From the NCBI GenBank assembly GCA_003550305.1, contig QKYT01000002.1, positions 447,432 to 478,271 on the forward strand: DNA of 30,840 nucleotides. Direction: 5' to 3'. The notes beneath the pieces were generated by a model. It had not been told where the DNA came from. It did not search any database and worked only from the letters and a program-made list of their open reading frames with translations. This stretch comes from Glomus cerebriforme (taxonomy: Eukaryota > Glomeromycota > Glomeromycetes > Glomerales > Glomeraceae). The translations under genes were made by a program, and so were the position numbers. Shown in pieces: positions 10,388-21,055 of the stretch; within the stretch, counting starts at the first letter, position 1, and each line of letters opens with the position of its first letter.

Positions 10388-12959
10388 TCAACTCATCCCA
10401 TTAAATTTTAAAATTTGGTCACGAACTTTACTCTTACCAACTAAATTTTCTACGTCTTTTTCATCATGAATAATTGTGTCATCATCAATAATGACATTTG
10501 GTGATTCGGTTGTATTAATGTTGGATAATAATATTTTCTTCCATTTTTCTGTTTCTTCTGAACTTGGTCTCCTTCTTACCCATGCAGCCGTTGCTCTACT
10601 TCTATCACCTCCCACTCCATTATGATGTAACATCCAATTTGGTCTTGGTGATAAATTCAACACTCCTGAATTTTTTGTTCCATGTTTATCAAGATAATCA
10701 AATGTCATAAATGATGATGAACTGCCACCTTTTTCTTTCTTTTCTAATTCTTCTTCTGATGATGAATCAGAAGAATATTCGAAAGCCGTAAAAGGTATAT
10801 CTCTTAAACCTGTAGACCTAGAACGCATACGAAAAGAAGGTTTTGATGAAGAGGACGATGATGATGTTTTTGCAGTATCAATTATATTTACAGTACGTTG
10901 ACGTTGATCGTGATTATTCGATGAAAGATCGATGGAAGATAAAAATTCGTCGCTACTAAAAGGATTATTTGTATCTTTATTATTATAGTACCTTTGTTGA
11001 TTCTTTATTGGTTTAAATGGTGGTGTTGGAGGTGATATTATAGACGAAGATGATGAGAGAGTTGGTGAAATAGTTGTGATTGTAGAAGTGGTAATGTTAT
11101 TTTTTACAGAATCGGTTTGATTTTCATTGGAAAAGTCAACAGAGTCCTTATTTACATATAAACCAATAATAGATGATGAGGAGGAGGAAGGATATGAGTG
11201 ATTCGAAGAAGGTTCTGCATCAAGACTTAACAAATCATCAAAACTCTTTGAAAACTCGTCTGATATATTTGTCTTGTGATATACTTCTGGAGCTAGCTTT
11301 TCTTTAGCTTTTTGATCTTTTTTTTCTTCATCAAGTATTTCAATCTCGGTTTTACATCCAATCTCAAATACTACGTCAATATGTTCTACCAAAGTTTTAA
11401 ACAAGATTGAACCTATTCCTAAACTAGGACAAAAAACCACTCCAAGGTTACTAATATTCATTTTGTTTATATCCCTTTTTTTATTTACACGAGAAAGATG
11501 TGAACAAAGAGCTCGTAAAAGATAAAAATGTTGAGGAGGTAGACTAGAAACAATGCTAGAAAGAGCCCTTGGTAACTCTTCTGGAACTGTTGGTGCTGAT
11601 GCAGCAGGAATTGGAGATGTTGAAGGTGCAGCAACTACAGCTGAATTTGTATGATTTGCTACACATGCATTGAACTCTGGCAATAAAGCCTCTGTCAATA
11701 TAGGCTCAGGTACTATAAATTTAAAGAATATATGTTTATTTTATAACTGTTTATAATTTTAAATCGTTTTTTTTTTAAAAAAAAAAATCTACATACACTC
11801 TCTCAGATACGTCTTTAAAAGTGTTGCTACCACGTGTGGATCCTTGGCCGAACTTTGTAATAAATTCAAATCTGCGCCTACAGTTACAAATAAATAAAAT
11901 TATTTACAATTACGAGATATCATAAGTCGGCAAATAATTTAAAATACATACCAGAATCAAAGATATTTTTCATCCTCGCAACTGTCAACATACCTCCCGG
12001 TATTCTAAACATTATAATGATTAATAAAAATAATTATATGATTTAAAAATAGGGAAATAAAACATACCGATATAAACCAATTTCCTCCAAACCTAAATAA
12101 ATAAACAAGTAAAAAATAAAAAAAAAAAAAAATTGTTATTATATGCTACACATCTAAAGATAAAATAATTGAATTTGCTTACCATACATATCTAAAAATT
12201 CAATACATCTCACCATTACTGCCGGTAACCAATACCTATATGGATCATTTTCGATTTGATTTATATCTTTTTCTATACGTGTTAATCTGACAGCTGTAAT
12301 AAGGGGCGCCCCAAAAATATTTATGCCAGCAACATTTTTGGAACTTAAATTGTGAGGAGATGATAATCCATTGAAAGAAGGTTCTAAATAATGAAATCAA
12401 AAAAAAAAAAAAAGGGTCAATGCCAAAATTCAAAGTAAATGATAATAGATATATATTATAAATGTTTTGAATAAATTTCTTTCGAATATAACAAACCTTC
12501 CTTCCTTTTTTTCAAACGCTCAACGACTGCTTCCTTAGCTAAACATCCTAATTCTACAGTTTCGTTACCCATTTCTTGAACAGCAGCAGTCAATTCTGCT
12601 AGTTTTTGCGTGAGATTTATATCTTTTAATCGAGAAGTTTGTTCACGAATACGTTGGAAACTTGGAAATGTTGGAGATTGTACGTTTGTGGAAGAAGAGG
12701 CTGTCGTTTGTTCTTGTGTCAAATTGGGATCATTGTTAACATTTTGATTCGAATCTGGCGTACTTGAGGCGCCATTTGCAGTAGTAGAAACACGCCTAAA
12801 GCGGCGGATGCTTCCTCGAACAGAGTTAAAGCCACTTCCAAATGTAGTTGAGTTTGCGGGTGATTCAAGTGTAGAAGATGGCTTTGTTTTAAAAGAAAGT
12901 CTCCGTCGAAAAGGCTTCGGTGGCGGGACTTTAATATTGTTAGTCTCAATGGAAGACAT
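10388..12959 (-). CDS. RhoGAP-domain protein
   Basis: Exons in transcript order: 12959-12497, 12383-12183, 12092-12068 (25 nt), 12004-11952, 11877-11797, 11712-10388; 715 aa. RhoGAP domains make Rho-family GTPases hydrolyse GTP and so switch them off, usually in control of actin, polarity and cell wall growth. The N-terminal 100 residues are basic and Ser/Thr-rich. Residues about 105-155 look helical (KLAELTAAVQEMG). The GAP domain spans about 178-395: IFGAPL at 177, GLEEIGLYRIPGG with the expected arginine finger R230, then DPHVVATLLKTYLRELPEP, and NISNLGVVFCPSLG at 360-373. An Ala/Pro/Ser-rich stretch of about 25 residues (293-318) interrupts the domain. The tail after 410 is long, Ser/Asn-rich and probably disordered, with SSDSSSEEELE-like acidic patches. 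No lipid-binding domain is recognised. The specific Rho target cannot be told. Confidence 0.9.
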
Positions 12960-13363
12960 GAAATCAGTGTTATAAGGTCAAGTCCAGAATCAATTTCTCC
13001 ATGAGGCTAACAAGTTATAAATAAGGCTTTCAAATTTCATTATAGTCACTATAACAAAGGAATTACTGATCAGTGTTATTCTAAACTTGATAAAGTAATA
13101 TAAAAAAAAAATACCAGTTAGATCTGATCACGTGAATAAGTATTATCCATGACAAGACAATACTATATTTCTATTTATGCAATTAATAGGAGTTTGTCAA
13201 TTAACTTTTTTGATCCGACAATGTTTATTTAAACAGAGAATGATTTTTTCATTAATTTACTATTTTAATTAAAGTAGCCTTTTGCTAAAAATTTAAACAT
13301 TAGACGCTAAATAGTTTTTTATTTTAAAAAATTCTGTCAACGTTTTTTTATATAATTATTTCT
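12960..13363. other. Intergenic: RhoGAP promoter region and OTU 3' end
   Basis: Both flanking genes are on the minus strand, so this stretch carries the 3' UTR of the OTU gene and the promoter of the RhoGAP gene. The only distinct motif is TCACGTGA at 13128-13135. No coding exon is seen. Confidence 0.6.
13128..13135. promoter_or_regulatory. TCACGTGA palindrome upstream of RhoGAP
   Basis: Exact 8-bp palindrome 169 bp upstream of the RhoGAP start codon (minus strand), a distance that fits a proximal promoter site. Same motif as at 1536, 7080, 17086 and 21056. Confidence 0.4.
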
Positions 13364-15028
13364 TTATATTTTATCTTCAAAATTATTATTTAGAAGTGAA
13401 TTATAATGAGAGCCCAATCCATACATATATTTATGGAATCTAAAAAAAAAAAGATATCAAAATCAAGGACCCTAATTTAAACGAATTTTCCTAGAATATT
13501 TAATGAAAATAAAAAATGAATAAGGATACGATATTATTATTGGTTCCGTGTTTTGAAATTCATCTTCAGGGACCTTTAACAACGACGAATTCATTTGAAC
13601 TATATGGACCGGTATTCTAAAAGATTTCGAAATCGCAAGAATCTATATATTGTAATTAATTGACATAGGTTCGGTTAACGTTCCATAAACTGAATTTTGA
13701 TGGTAAAAAATACCTACTTCTAACTCTCCACCCCATACTGCTGTATTCTCCAAATCATCACAGTATTTATTAAATTGTTCTAACAAAAAGAATATAGTTT
13801 CGAATAATGAGATGCAAAAAATTATACGCAAATCAAATTATTTTTTAATATAGTTTGTTTGCTGACCTGTACTACACATTTCTCCATCTTGAGTAGTCGG
13901 TAAAAACGGAATAAATTCGTCAGGATATTTGCGCATATATGCTGCAGCTTTGCGTCTTAGTTCTTTATAATCAGTCTACCTTAATTAAATTAGAAATTGT
14001 AATAAAATAAATGTATTACAAGTAAATGATAACATCTTTTCTATATACCACAATATTATGTCTAATTTGCAATTGATCCGATATGGCATTATAGAGGCTA
14101 TGTCAAATTCAATAAATCAAGATCATAGAAATTAATTGGAGTCAAAAAATAAAAAAAAATAAAAAATACGTATATATATCAAAGTCCTACCAATGACCAT
14201 CAGGTATAATCTAAAGTCAAGAAATAATGTTACTATTGTTTTTTCATTTGATAGAAAATAGATCTTTAAAATTACCTCTTTAATATATAATCCCATTGAA
14301 ACAACTTTTTCTGTAATTTTTTCATGTTCAATTTCTTTCAAATTGACCTGATTATTGGCTTCATTTTCAGCTTCGAGCTGCGATTCAGCCATTTTAGCTG
14401 CTTTACGTTCCTTAAAAAAAAAAAATCTCAGCTTCGAAAACAAAAATTTTAACAATTATATCATTATACTACATAAGTCACCTTTCTTATTTTTTGTCGA
14501 GGTTTTTTGTTTTTCGGAACTTCTTTATCTGTAGTCTTTAACGCTTTAGAATCAATCTTGTTTTCTTCCTCAACGCGTTTTTCTTCGATCCTAGCTAATA
14601 GCTTATCAACAATGTCTTCATTATTATCATCTTCCTCCTCATTCTCGTTATTCTGTTATTTAATAAAAAAAAGGTAAATCTGGTGCATCAATTCAGGTTA
14701 CTTGTTAGTTTTAGAGTTCAACAAAAATTCAGACCTTCGTTTCCTCATTTAGAGCCTTCCCGGAGGGTCCATTTGTATTTGAAGATCGTTGTTGCAGCTG
14801 TTTTACTTCTTCTTCTTGCCTTTTGCGGAATTCTGCTTCCAATTTTGCTATATCGTTTTGAACCTCTTTTTTACGTTTTTTATCGCCTTTTGTTGCTGTT
14901 TTTTTTAGCGCAGTAATTTTAGCAGTTAGGTCTTTTAGTTCTTTTTTGTGTCGCAAGACTAATTCCTCAAAAGTTTCAGCAAAAGGAGCATTATCTGATT
15001 CGAAAGTTTCGATTTCTTCAACAGTCAT
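13364..15028 (-). CDS. OTU-domain cysteine protease, OTUD6/OTU2 type (deubiquitinase)
   Basis: Exons in transcript order: 15028-14735, 14652-14482, 14410-14276, 14210-14191 (20 nt), 14097-14049, 13975-13867, 13779-13718, 13642-13530, 13439-13364; 342 aa, close to OTUD6B. OTU proteases cut ubiquitin from proteins; OTUD6B and yeast Otu2 are linked to ribosomes and translation. The N-terminal half is charged and coiled-coil-like, with the HKKELKDLTAKI and ATKGDKKRKKEV stretches typical of this subfamily. The OTU domain starts at about 195. The loop PDGHC holds catalytic Cys207, and GLGSHYNS near the end holds His329 and Asn331. Between them lie YCDDLENTAVWGGELE and IPVHIVQ, both subfamily hallmarks. 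The Cys207 codon is split by an intron after the 20-nt exon. All catalytic residues are present, so activity is likely. The first intron begins GTCTGA, a weak donor. Confidence 0.93.
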
Positions 15029-15590
15029 TTTTAATTAGTAACCCGAAAGTAAAGTCCGTATCGTGCAAGTAGGGTACGTTAGTAATTATGGATCGACTGT
15101 GCGACAATGATTTCTTAAATCCTTGATTTTCACTGAAGGGTTTGCATGGAAAAATCTAACCTGAAATGCATCAACCATGTACTTTTAATCGATTGTACAG
15201 ATGGCGATCAAAATTATCCGGCCACTTTTTAAGATGATAAAAATTTAAGTTAAATATATTCATCATGACTTTGTCTATTAATTTATTTATAAATTTAATA
15301 ATAAATTCTATTTCAATTTGTGACAATAGCTGCTTTAATTCTATGAAACATGCTATTACTCAATTTTTAATAATATTCTAAAAATTATCTTTTTATGCAT
15401 CTTTAATCTACTTTTCATTACTTTCATTACTTTCACCAAGAACAATTAGCAAAGTATGCAAACATAATATTATATAAGTTTTATAGTATAATATTTTACG
15501 AGATTATAGACTTCTTGCATAAACTTAAATTTATGTAAATCTATGAGGTTTGTGAAGTTTAAAATTTAAAAATCATATATCAAAGTTAAC
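15029..15590. other. OTU promoter region and start of the repeat-rich desert
   Basis: The first 200 bp should include the promoter of the minus-strand OTU gene. From about 15165 to 15230 lies one arm of a long-range inverted repeat whose mate is at about 16062-16125. No gene is seen. Confidence 0.5.
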
Positions 15591-16125
15591 TCAGTATCCA
15601 GTGATTGGATTTTAATGAAATTTATACTAACAGTTTCATCTTATTGTGAGGAATCAGATGGTAGTGAATTCATTTTTGTAGGGTTGATATTCAATGCACA
15701 ATTATAGTATAATCATAACACTTTAAACTTTAAGACATTTTCTGTAATATCTTTTGATCCAGTAATCATGAAATATTGATTTTTAACTCAATAGATTCGT
15801 CTTATTGAGACGATTCAAATAGTAGTAAAATCATAACAATTTGATCGATATTTGACTAAGATACAGTATTTTTAAATTTTGTTAAATTTTTTTTAAAATT
15901 TCCATTGTTCAAGTCATAAAATTTATGTGTTATATGGTTTCATATTTCAAAGTATTCGAAAAAAATATAAAGCATAGAAGTTGTTTATCATGATTATAAA
16001 TACAAAGTTAATGCTATTTATATTACATCAATATGTGATAATCTACATAATTTTAGTAAAACAAACTGGCCAAATAATTTTGATCGTTATCTGTATATTT
16101 GGTTGATGGCATGAATTGTACTTTG
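15165..16125. repeat. Diverged inverted repeat with TIR-like arms
   Basis: The left arm contains ATGCATCAACCA, TACAG and CGATCAAAATTAT followed by GGCCA. The right arm, read on the other strand, has ATGCCATCAACCA, TACAG, CGATCAAAATTAT and GGCCA in the same order. Spacing differs by about 15 nt within the arms. Arms of about 60 bp lie some 830 bp apart. The AGTGGCC..ATAATTTTGATCG pattern, read outward, resembles terminal repeats of Tc1/mariner-like elements, so these could also be the outer ends of two different decayed copies. No transposase remains are visible. Confidence 0.45.
15588..15860. repeat. Two diverged copies of the foldback module
   Basis: At about 15588-15700 and 15757-15850 the order of short blocks is the same as in the foldback at 18243-18738: a CCAGTGAT or CCAGTAAT block, then a block like GATTCGTCTTATTGAGACGA, then a block like AATAGTAGTAAAATC. 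The match is imperfect but recurs in order, so these look like old relatives of one repeat family. Confidence 0.4.
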
Positions 16126-18242
16126 CATTAATCTTGCTAATAAAACCTCAGCCAACTATTGGCAGATTAGAGTTCAATGAAATGTACCGATTTATGCAAG
16201 TTTTTGTCTTAAGAATGATGGTGTAATTACTGGGATTGAATCATTTCCTGAAAAATGATGAAACTAGCAAAAATTGGAGCATTGACAAAGGAAATTTAAT
16301 GCAATATTAATCAAGTTCTCATCTTAATATCTATGAAGAATTTATATATTTTTAGCTAATTTGTACAAGAAAATGAAACAACTTAATTATTTTTTGGTCA
16401 AATCCAATTCTTCTTTAAACACATAATTGATAACAATAGTTGTAATAAATATGGCAGTTATTCCAATTAGACACTTTCATATATAATTTATATATTTGTT
16501 CTATATAATTATTACTATTAAAATTATACCTTTAACTAATTAATATCTACACATCAATATAATTTTTAAGCCGACCTAGATAGAATGTTTTAAAACATTA
16601 AGCACTTTAATAGCCTTTACTATGTAATACATATTTGCAATAAAAATCACTTATAAGGTTGCTTAAAAATATTAAAATTTATTATAATAATCATGTTAAT
16701 CAATGTTTTAAAACAATAAAAAACTGATTTAAATAGTTTTAAAATATCTTGATTTAAAATATGTGCTATCCCTAGGCCTAAAAAATTCATAGCTTATATA
16801 AAAATTGTATTATTTTCATACAATGATCAATGATCGGGAGATGAAAATAATATGAAAAGAAAACTTTTGAAGGTGAGCAACCAAAAAATATGTATTTTAC
16901 CATTGTCAAATCAGCATTATCGTTAACATCAATCAGAACTATTTGTTTCTACAATCTACCCTAGCCTTCAGTTCATTTTATCACTATTTTCAAAAAAGTG
17001 TGGTCAGCTGATCAACAAAAATAATCCAAAAAAGTATCAATCTTCATGTAACATTAGTTTATGACCAATCATATTTTTATTTGAATCACGTGATTTTAAC
17101 AAAAAAATCAAAAAAATTGTTCTTTTTAATTCAATTCCACCCAATATCTTTTATTAAATAATTAAATAATTTTAAATCCTAAATAATACACCATAAATAA
17201 AAATTCCAATTAATTTATTGATACAATATTTTACATTTTTAATTAGTTTATATATGTTAAAGCTAAATATTTTAAAATTAATGACTAAAACAAGTATTAT
17301 ATTGATTTTCCAAAATTTCCAGTGCTCTAATGTATTGCTAAATATAAATAAATATAATATTTTATTGTAATAAATATTTGAAAAGTCTTTTCAAACCTTT
17401 AATATGTGAAAGATTACAAAAGATCGCAAAAGATCATTATAAAAATACTAAAGATTTATGTTAAGTATGTGAGTAATAACTTTGAAACGTTTATACAGGT
17501 AAACTCACAATATATAGGTATTGAAAAGAAAAAAAGATCACAGTATTAAATAGTAAGTATACAAAGTAGTCTTAAAGAAAAAAAAATATTGGTTTTTTTA
17601 GTCGTGCAAGGGTTGTGATTGCTGATCGCACTTTTTTAAAAACAGTGATAAAAGAATTTAAAGAATTTAGTAATTGGTTGATTTTATATTTAAAATACTT
17701 GATTGGTTAAAGGTCATGTACTAAGAAAATTAGGGTCATTCCCAAGCACTTTCCTCAATGGGATTGGCTAGTGATTGAGATGACATATAAGCTTTACAAT
17801 CAATTGAAATAAAAATGATGATCAGTGCTTGAGCAATCTCTTTCTATCTTTTATCAATTTCATTATTTAATTATACCCAATAAAAATAATATATCTAATA
17901 AAAATAATAGGGGCTAACATAAGATTATATAAATATACAGATCATAGATTAAACTGAAGTCATATATAAATTACTATAATTTACTATAGATGATTTATAA
18001 TAGCGCAAAATTACAATGATTTTATTTTAATAAAAAAGTGATAATTATAATATGATACAATCACACCATAATGACACAATACGAATCTATACATGATGTG
18101 AATTTTATTGGTGTCATACTTCTAGTTCTTGAGATATTTTTAATCAGCTATTAGAAATATCCTAAAACTATATAAAATTTTATTATACACTTAAAAAAAT
18201 ACATAATAAAAGAAGAAAACACTATTTTTAAAGGGGTTTGAC
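15861..18242. other. Gene-free AT-rich stretch
   Basis: No coding exon is supported on either strand. It contains one TCACGTGA (17086-17093). A 250-bp patch at about 17590-17860 has several ATTGG/CCAAT strings (for example ATTGGTT near 17671 and 17703, GATTGGCT near 17762) and looks promoter-like, but no gene follows it. The rest is low-complexity A/T sequence with scattered short direct and inverted repeats. Confidence 0.5.
17086..17093. promoter_or_regulatory. TCACGTGA palindrome in the desert
   Basis: Exact copy of the 8-bp palindrome, about 2 kb from the OTU start and 4 kb from the Prp22 start. No adjacent gene explains it. Confidence 0.25.
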
Positions 18243-18738
18243 ACTGGTCAAAAACTGATCTATCTTACAGATATCTTATAAATATCGGGTACCCAAAATG
18301 CAGAAAATCTGTTATATATCGGGTACCCAATATGTATACTATAGAATTAAAAAATACAATTTATTAATTATCTCACTATCCAGTGATCATTTGATTCGCC
18401 TCACTGAGATGTATCGAATAGTACTAATTTCGCATTTCTAGGTATGATAGATGCTGAGATATTCGATAAATTGTAAAAAAATAAACAAAAAATGCAATAT
18501 CTTGATATTTATCACACCAAGAAATGCGAAATTAATACCATTCAATACATCTCAGTGAGGCGAATCGAATGAGCTATATTTCATCTTTTTATGATCACTG
18601 GATAGCGAGATAATTAATAAATTGTATTTTTTAATTTTATAGTATACATATTAGGTATCTGATGTATAGCAGATTTTCTGCATTTTGGGTACCCGATGTT
18701 TATAAGATATCTGTAAGATAAATCAGTTTTTGACCAGT
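18243..18738. repeat. 496-bp foldback (inverted-repeat) element
   Basis: The sequence from ACTGGTCAAAAACTGAT at 18243 to ATCAGTTTTTGACCAGT ending at 18738 is nearly self-complementary. The arms are roughly 220 bp each and differ by scattered substitutions plus an insertion of about 20 nt in the right arm. A short unpaired centre lies at about 18466-18505. Within the left arm TATCGGGTACCCA occurs twice (18283 and 18317), and the right arm has decayed versions. No open frame and no clear target-site duplication are seen. The structure fits a foldback or MITE-type non-autonomous DNA transposon, and an RNA from it would form a long hairpin. Confidence 0.8.
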
Positions 18739-19008
18739 ATGATAAAAATATTTATAATTTTTTATTGAGATCTCATAAAAAAAAAGTCTAATTTCTAACT
18801 TTTTATTATTAAGTGATAAAAACATATAAAAACTAAGAACCAAATAATCAGTGATCCTATTTGAATAAAAAAACTTCACTTATTATATAGAGTTAGTATA
18901 CACAACCTTAACTTTCTAAATTAGCTGCTCTTCTGTATATATGTATTGAAAAAAATAAAAATTTTGCAAAATTTATATGAATTTTTTTTTGTATAACTAA
19001 TTTTATAG

Positions 19009-19270
19009 CAAATTCAATTAAATTGAATTGAATTGGATTGGAATAGATTTTTGTATCATATCAGTAATTTAAAAAAATTTTTATTAAAATTTGAGTAGAA
19101 GAGGATAGATAATGGTATATAGTGTATGGTATTGCCAAACATAGGTTACACCTTAGATTGGAAATTTAATAGTAAATTCCAATCCGTTAGATTGACTCAA
19201 TCCAATCCAAATCAAATTTGTATAAATCAGATTGGGGTATTGACTCAATTCAATCCAATTGAATTTGTGA
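19009..19270. repeat. Inverted-repeat unit rich in CAATCC/GGATTG
   Basis: The ends carry CAAATTCAATT...GGATTGG and, inverted, CCAATTGAATTTG. Internal ATTCCAATCC and GACTCAATCCAATCC add further pairing. The composition is simple, so this may be a decayed MITE or just repeat-driven drift. Confidence 0.35.
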
Positions 19271-19631
19271 ATACACCCTATGTGACTTCAGTTCTGTCTC
19301 ATGACTATCAACTTATGTAATCCTAAGTTAGTTCCCCTGTTTATTTATCTAACCCTTAGCCAGTATCACTGATACTTTTTCTACACCCCATGTGACTTTT
19401 GGCTGGCATTATAACATTAAGAAATTAACCATATGACAAATAAGAGTATAACAAATATGTTTTCACATCTCAAAAAAAAATTCATTTCTGAAATACTTAG
19501 TGAAAATGAAAAGTCAAATATTTTACTATGATTACGTAGGGGTAAAAAAGTATTGACTAAAGGTGGCAAATTATATGATTTATAAAAATACAAATTTATA
19601 AATTATTTTCATAATATAAATTAAAGTAAGT

Positions 19632-19685
19632 GTATTTTAGCCTACTCTATAAGTTTATTTAAGAAAATAAAGTAGGCTAAAATAC
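19632..19685. repeat. Perfect 15-bp hairpin
   Basis: GTATTTTAGCCTACT (19632-19646) and its exact reverse complement (19671-19685) are separated by 24 nt. No adjacent gene makes it a terminator, so its meaning is unknown. Confidence 0.6.
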
Positions 19686-20232
19686 TGGGTTTGATTTTAT
19701 ATATGGATAAATAAACTTTGCTAACTATATTCAAAAATAGATAAATTAATTTTGATGAAAATAAAAAAAGTTAAATAAATCAAAAGTGGTATTCAATAAG
19801 GAAAAGTTTTATTTGGATAAGCAATTTTTTTTATGAAGTCACATAATTTGTCTCAAATCTTAATGTAAATTTCAAGGTCTAGGATACCCTTCTCCCTGAA
19901 TTTGATTAGTTTATCATTGTCATTAGTAAATCAGTTACATTAATTATTTATTTGTTAATTGTTTATGATAAATTTTTTATTTTTTCTCTTTCCTTTATTT
20001 TTAAAAATATGTTTCACCCATTTTTTTTAATTAATCAATAAAGCTAATATCTTTCAGAACTTTGATATAAAATATTATCATGAATTTATAACTATTTTCA
20101 TAAGTAATTTTATAAAAATTGCATTTTTTTATACTTTATAAAGATTTCATAAGACAATTTATAAACACTTTAGATCAGGCAGAAATATCTAAAAAAGGTA
20201 TTTAATAGGTATAGTCATATGGAGATACTAGT

Positions 20233-20760
20233 ATATTGATTTTTATGAAGCTAACTGTGAAATTATTGGAGGTATAAATTTTTTTCTAATAATATCAAGA
20301 CATATTTTTATTTTTTACTTTTAAGTCATAATTTGAACACTTTAATCAAAAAAATTAATTTTTGTGTGTTTAGCTTGGGTGGTTGTGAAGTTATAAATTT
20401 TATTGTAATAATATTAAAACACATTGTATTTTTTACTTTTAAGATATAATTTATTGAACACCTGAATCAAAGAAAATATACAAAGGAAACTTAAGTAAAA
20501 TTGTTTAACAGGTATTGAAACATTCATATATTAATTTTTGTATGTCTAGCTTGGCTGGTTATGAAGTTACGAATTTTTTGTAATAATATTAAACTGTATT
20601 ACATAATTTGAATACTTTGATTAAAGAAAACATATAAAAGAAGTTTAAGTAAAGTTGTTCAGCAGGTTGAAATACTTACATATTAATTTTCATGTGTTTA
20701 ACTTGAGTAGTTGTGAAATTATGAATTTTTTTTGTAACAATACTAGAATAGAATGTATTT
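20233..20760. repeat. Degenerate tandem repeat, three clear copies and one decayed copy
   Basis: A block beginning TTAATTTT, followed by TTTAGCTTGGGTGGTTGTGA or close variants and then TAATAATATTAAAA, recurs at 20354, 20531 and 20683. A weaker version starts at 20233. Spacings are about 121, 177 and 152 bp, so units have gained or lost sequence. No coding frame is kept. Confidence 0.6.
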
Positions 20761-20952
20761 CTTTGATAAAAATTTTAATAATTATTAATTCTGAAATTGG
20801 CTTTAACTATTAACATCATTTAATGAAGATGTAGTATCAATAATAAAATAATAATAAACTGTACTTTACAATTAAAATTAAATAAAATAAAATAATTTCA
20901 TTATGATTTAAAATCTTTATTTCTAATATTTTTTTAAAGTATACAAAAATAT

Positions 20953-21020
20953 AGAGGGGGTAGGATAAGAGTCACACCCCCGGCCCGGGGTCTAGGATAA
21001 CGATCTACACCCGGGGTACA
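20953..21020. repeat. GC-rich direct repeat ahead of Prp22
   Basis: Two adjacent units share G-run, then TAGGATAA, then a CACCC-ending stretch: the first about 20955-20985, the second about 20986-21017. They stand out sharply against the AT-rich flanks and end 100 bp upstream of the Prp22 ATG. They may be a promoter element or an insertion remnant. Confidence 0.5.
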
Positions 21021-21055
21021 CGTTAAGAATCCTCAGCATACTGCATTTGATGTGC

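Larger units (their letters stand above)
18739..20232. other. Gene-free stretch with CAATCC/GGATTG repeats and a short perfect hairpin
   Basis: Between about 19009 and 19270, CAAATTCAATT..GGATTGGAAT on the left is mirrored by ATTCCAATCC..CCAATTGAATTTG on the right, an inverted-repeat unit of some 260 bp. A TACACCC[TC]ATGTGACTT string occurs twice (about 19271 and 19382). A perfect 15-bp hairpin lies at 19632-19685. No gene is supported. The 64-codon open frame at 19126-19320 runs through the repeat and is not considered real. Confidence 0.5.

Noticed and set aside
17590..17860. Promoter-like patch with several CCAAT/ATTGG strings
   Set aside because: No coding exon follows on either strand, so a promoter call cannot be supported.
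19126..19320. 64-codon open frame in the desert
   Set aside because: It consists of CAATCC/GGATTG repeat sequence; the Asn/Gln/Ser pattern reflects the DNA repeat.
20233..20760. Possible CRISPR-like array because of repeated units
   Set aside because: Units are degenerate, unevenly spaced and far too long, and the DNA is eukaryotic; it is an ordinary decayed tandem repeat.
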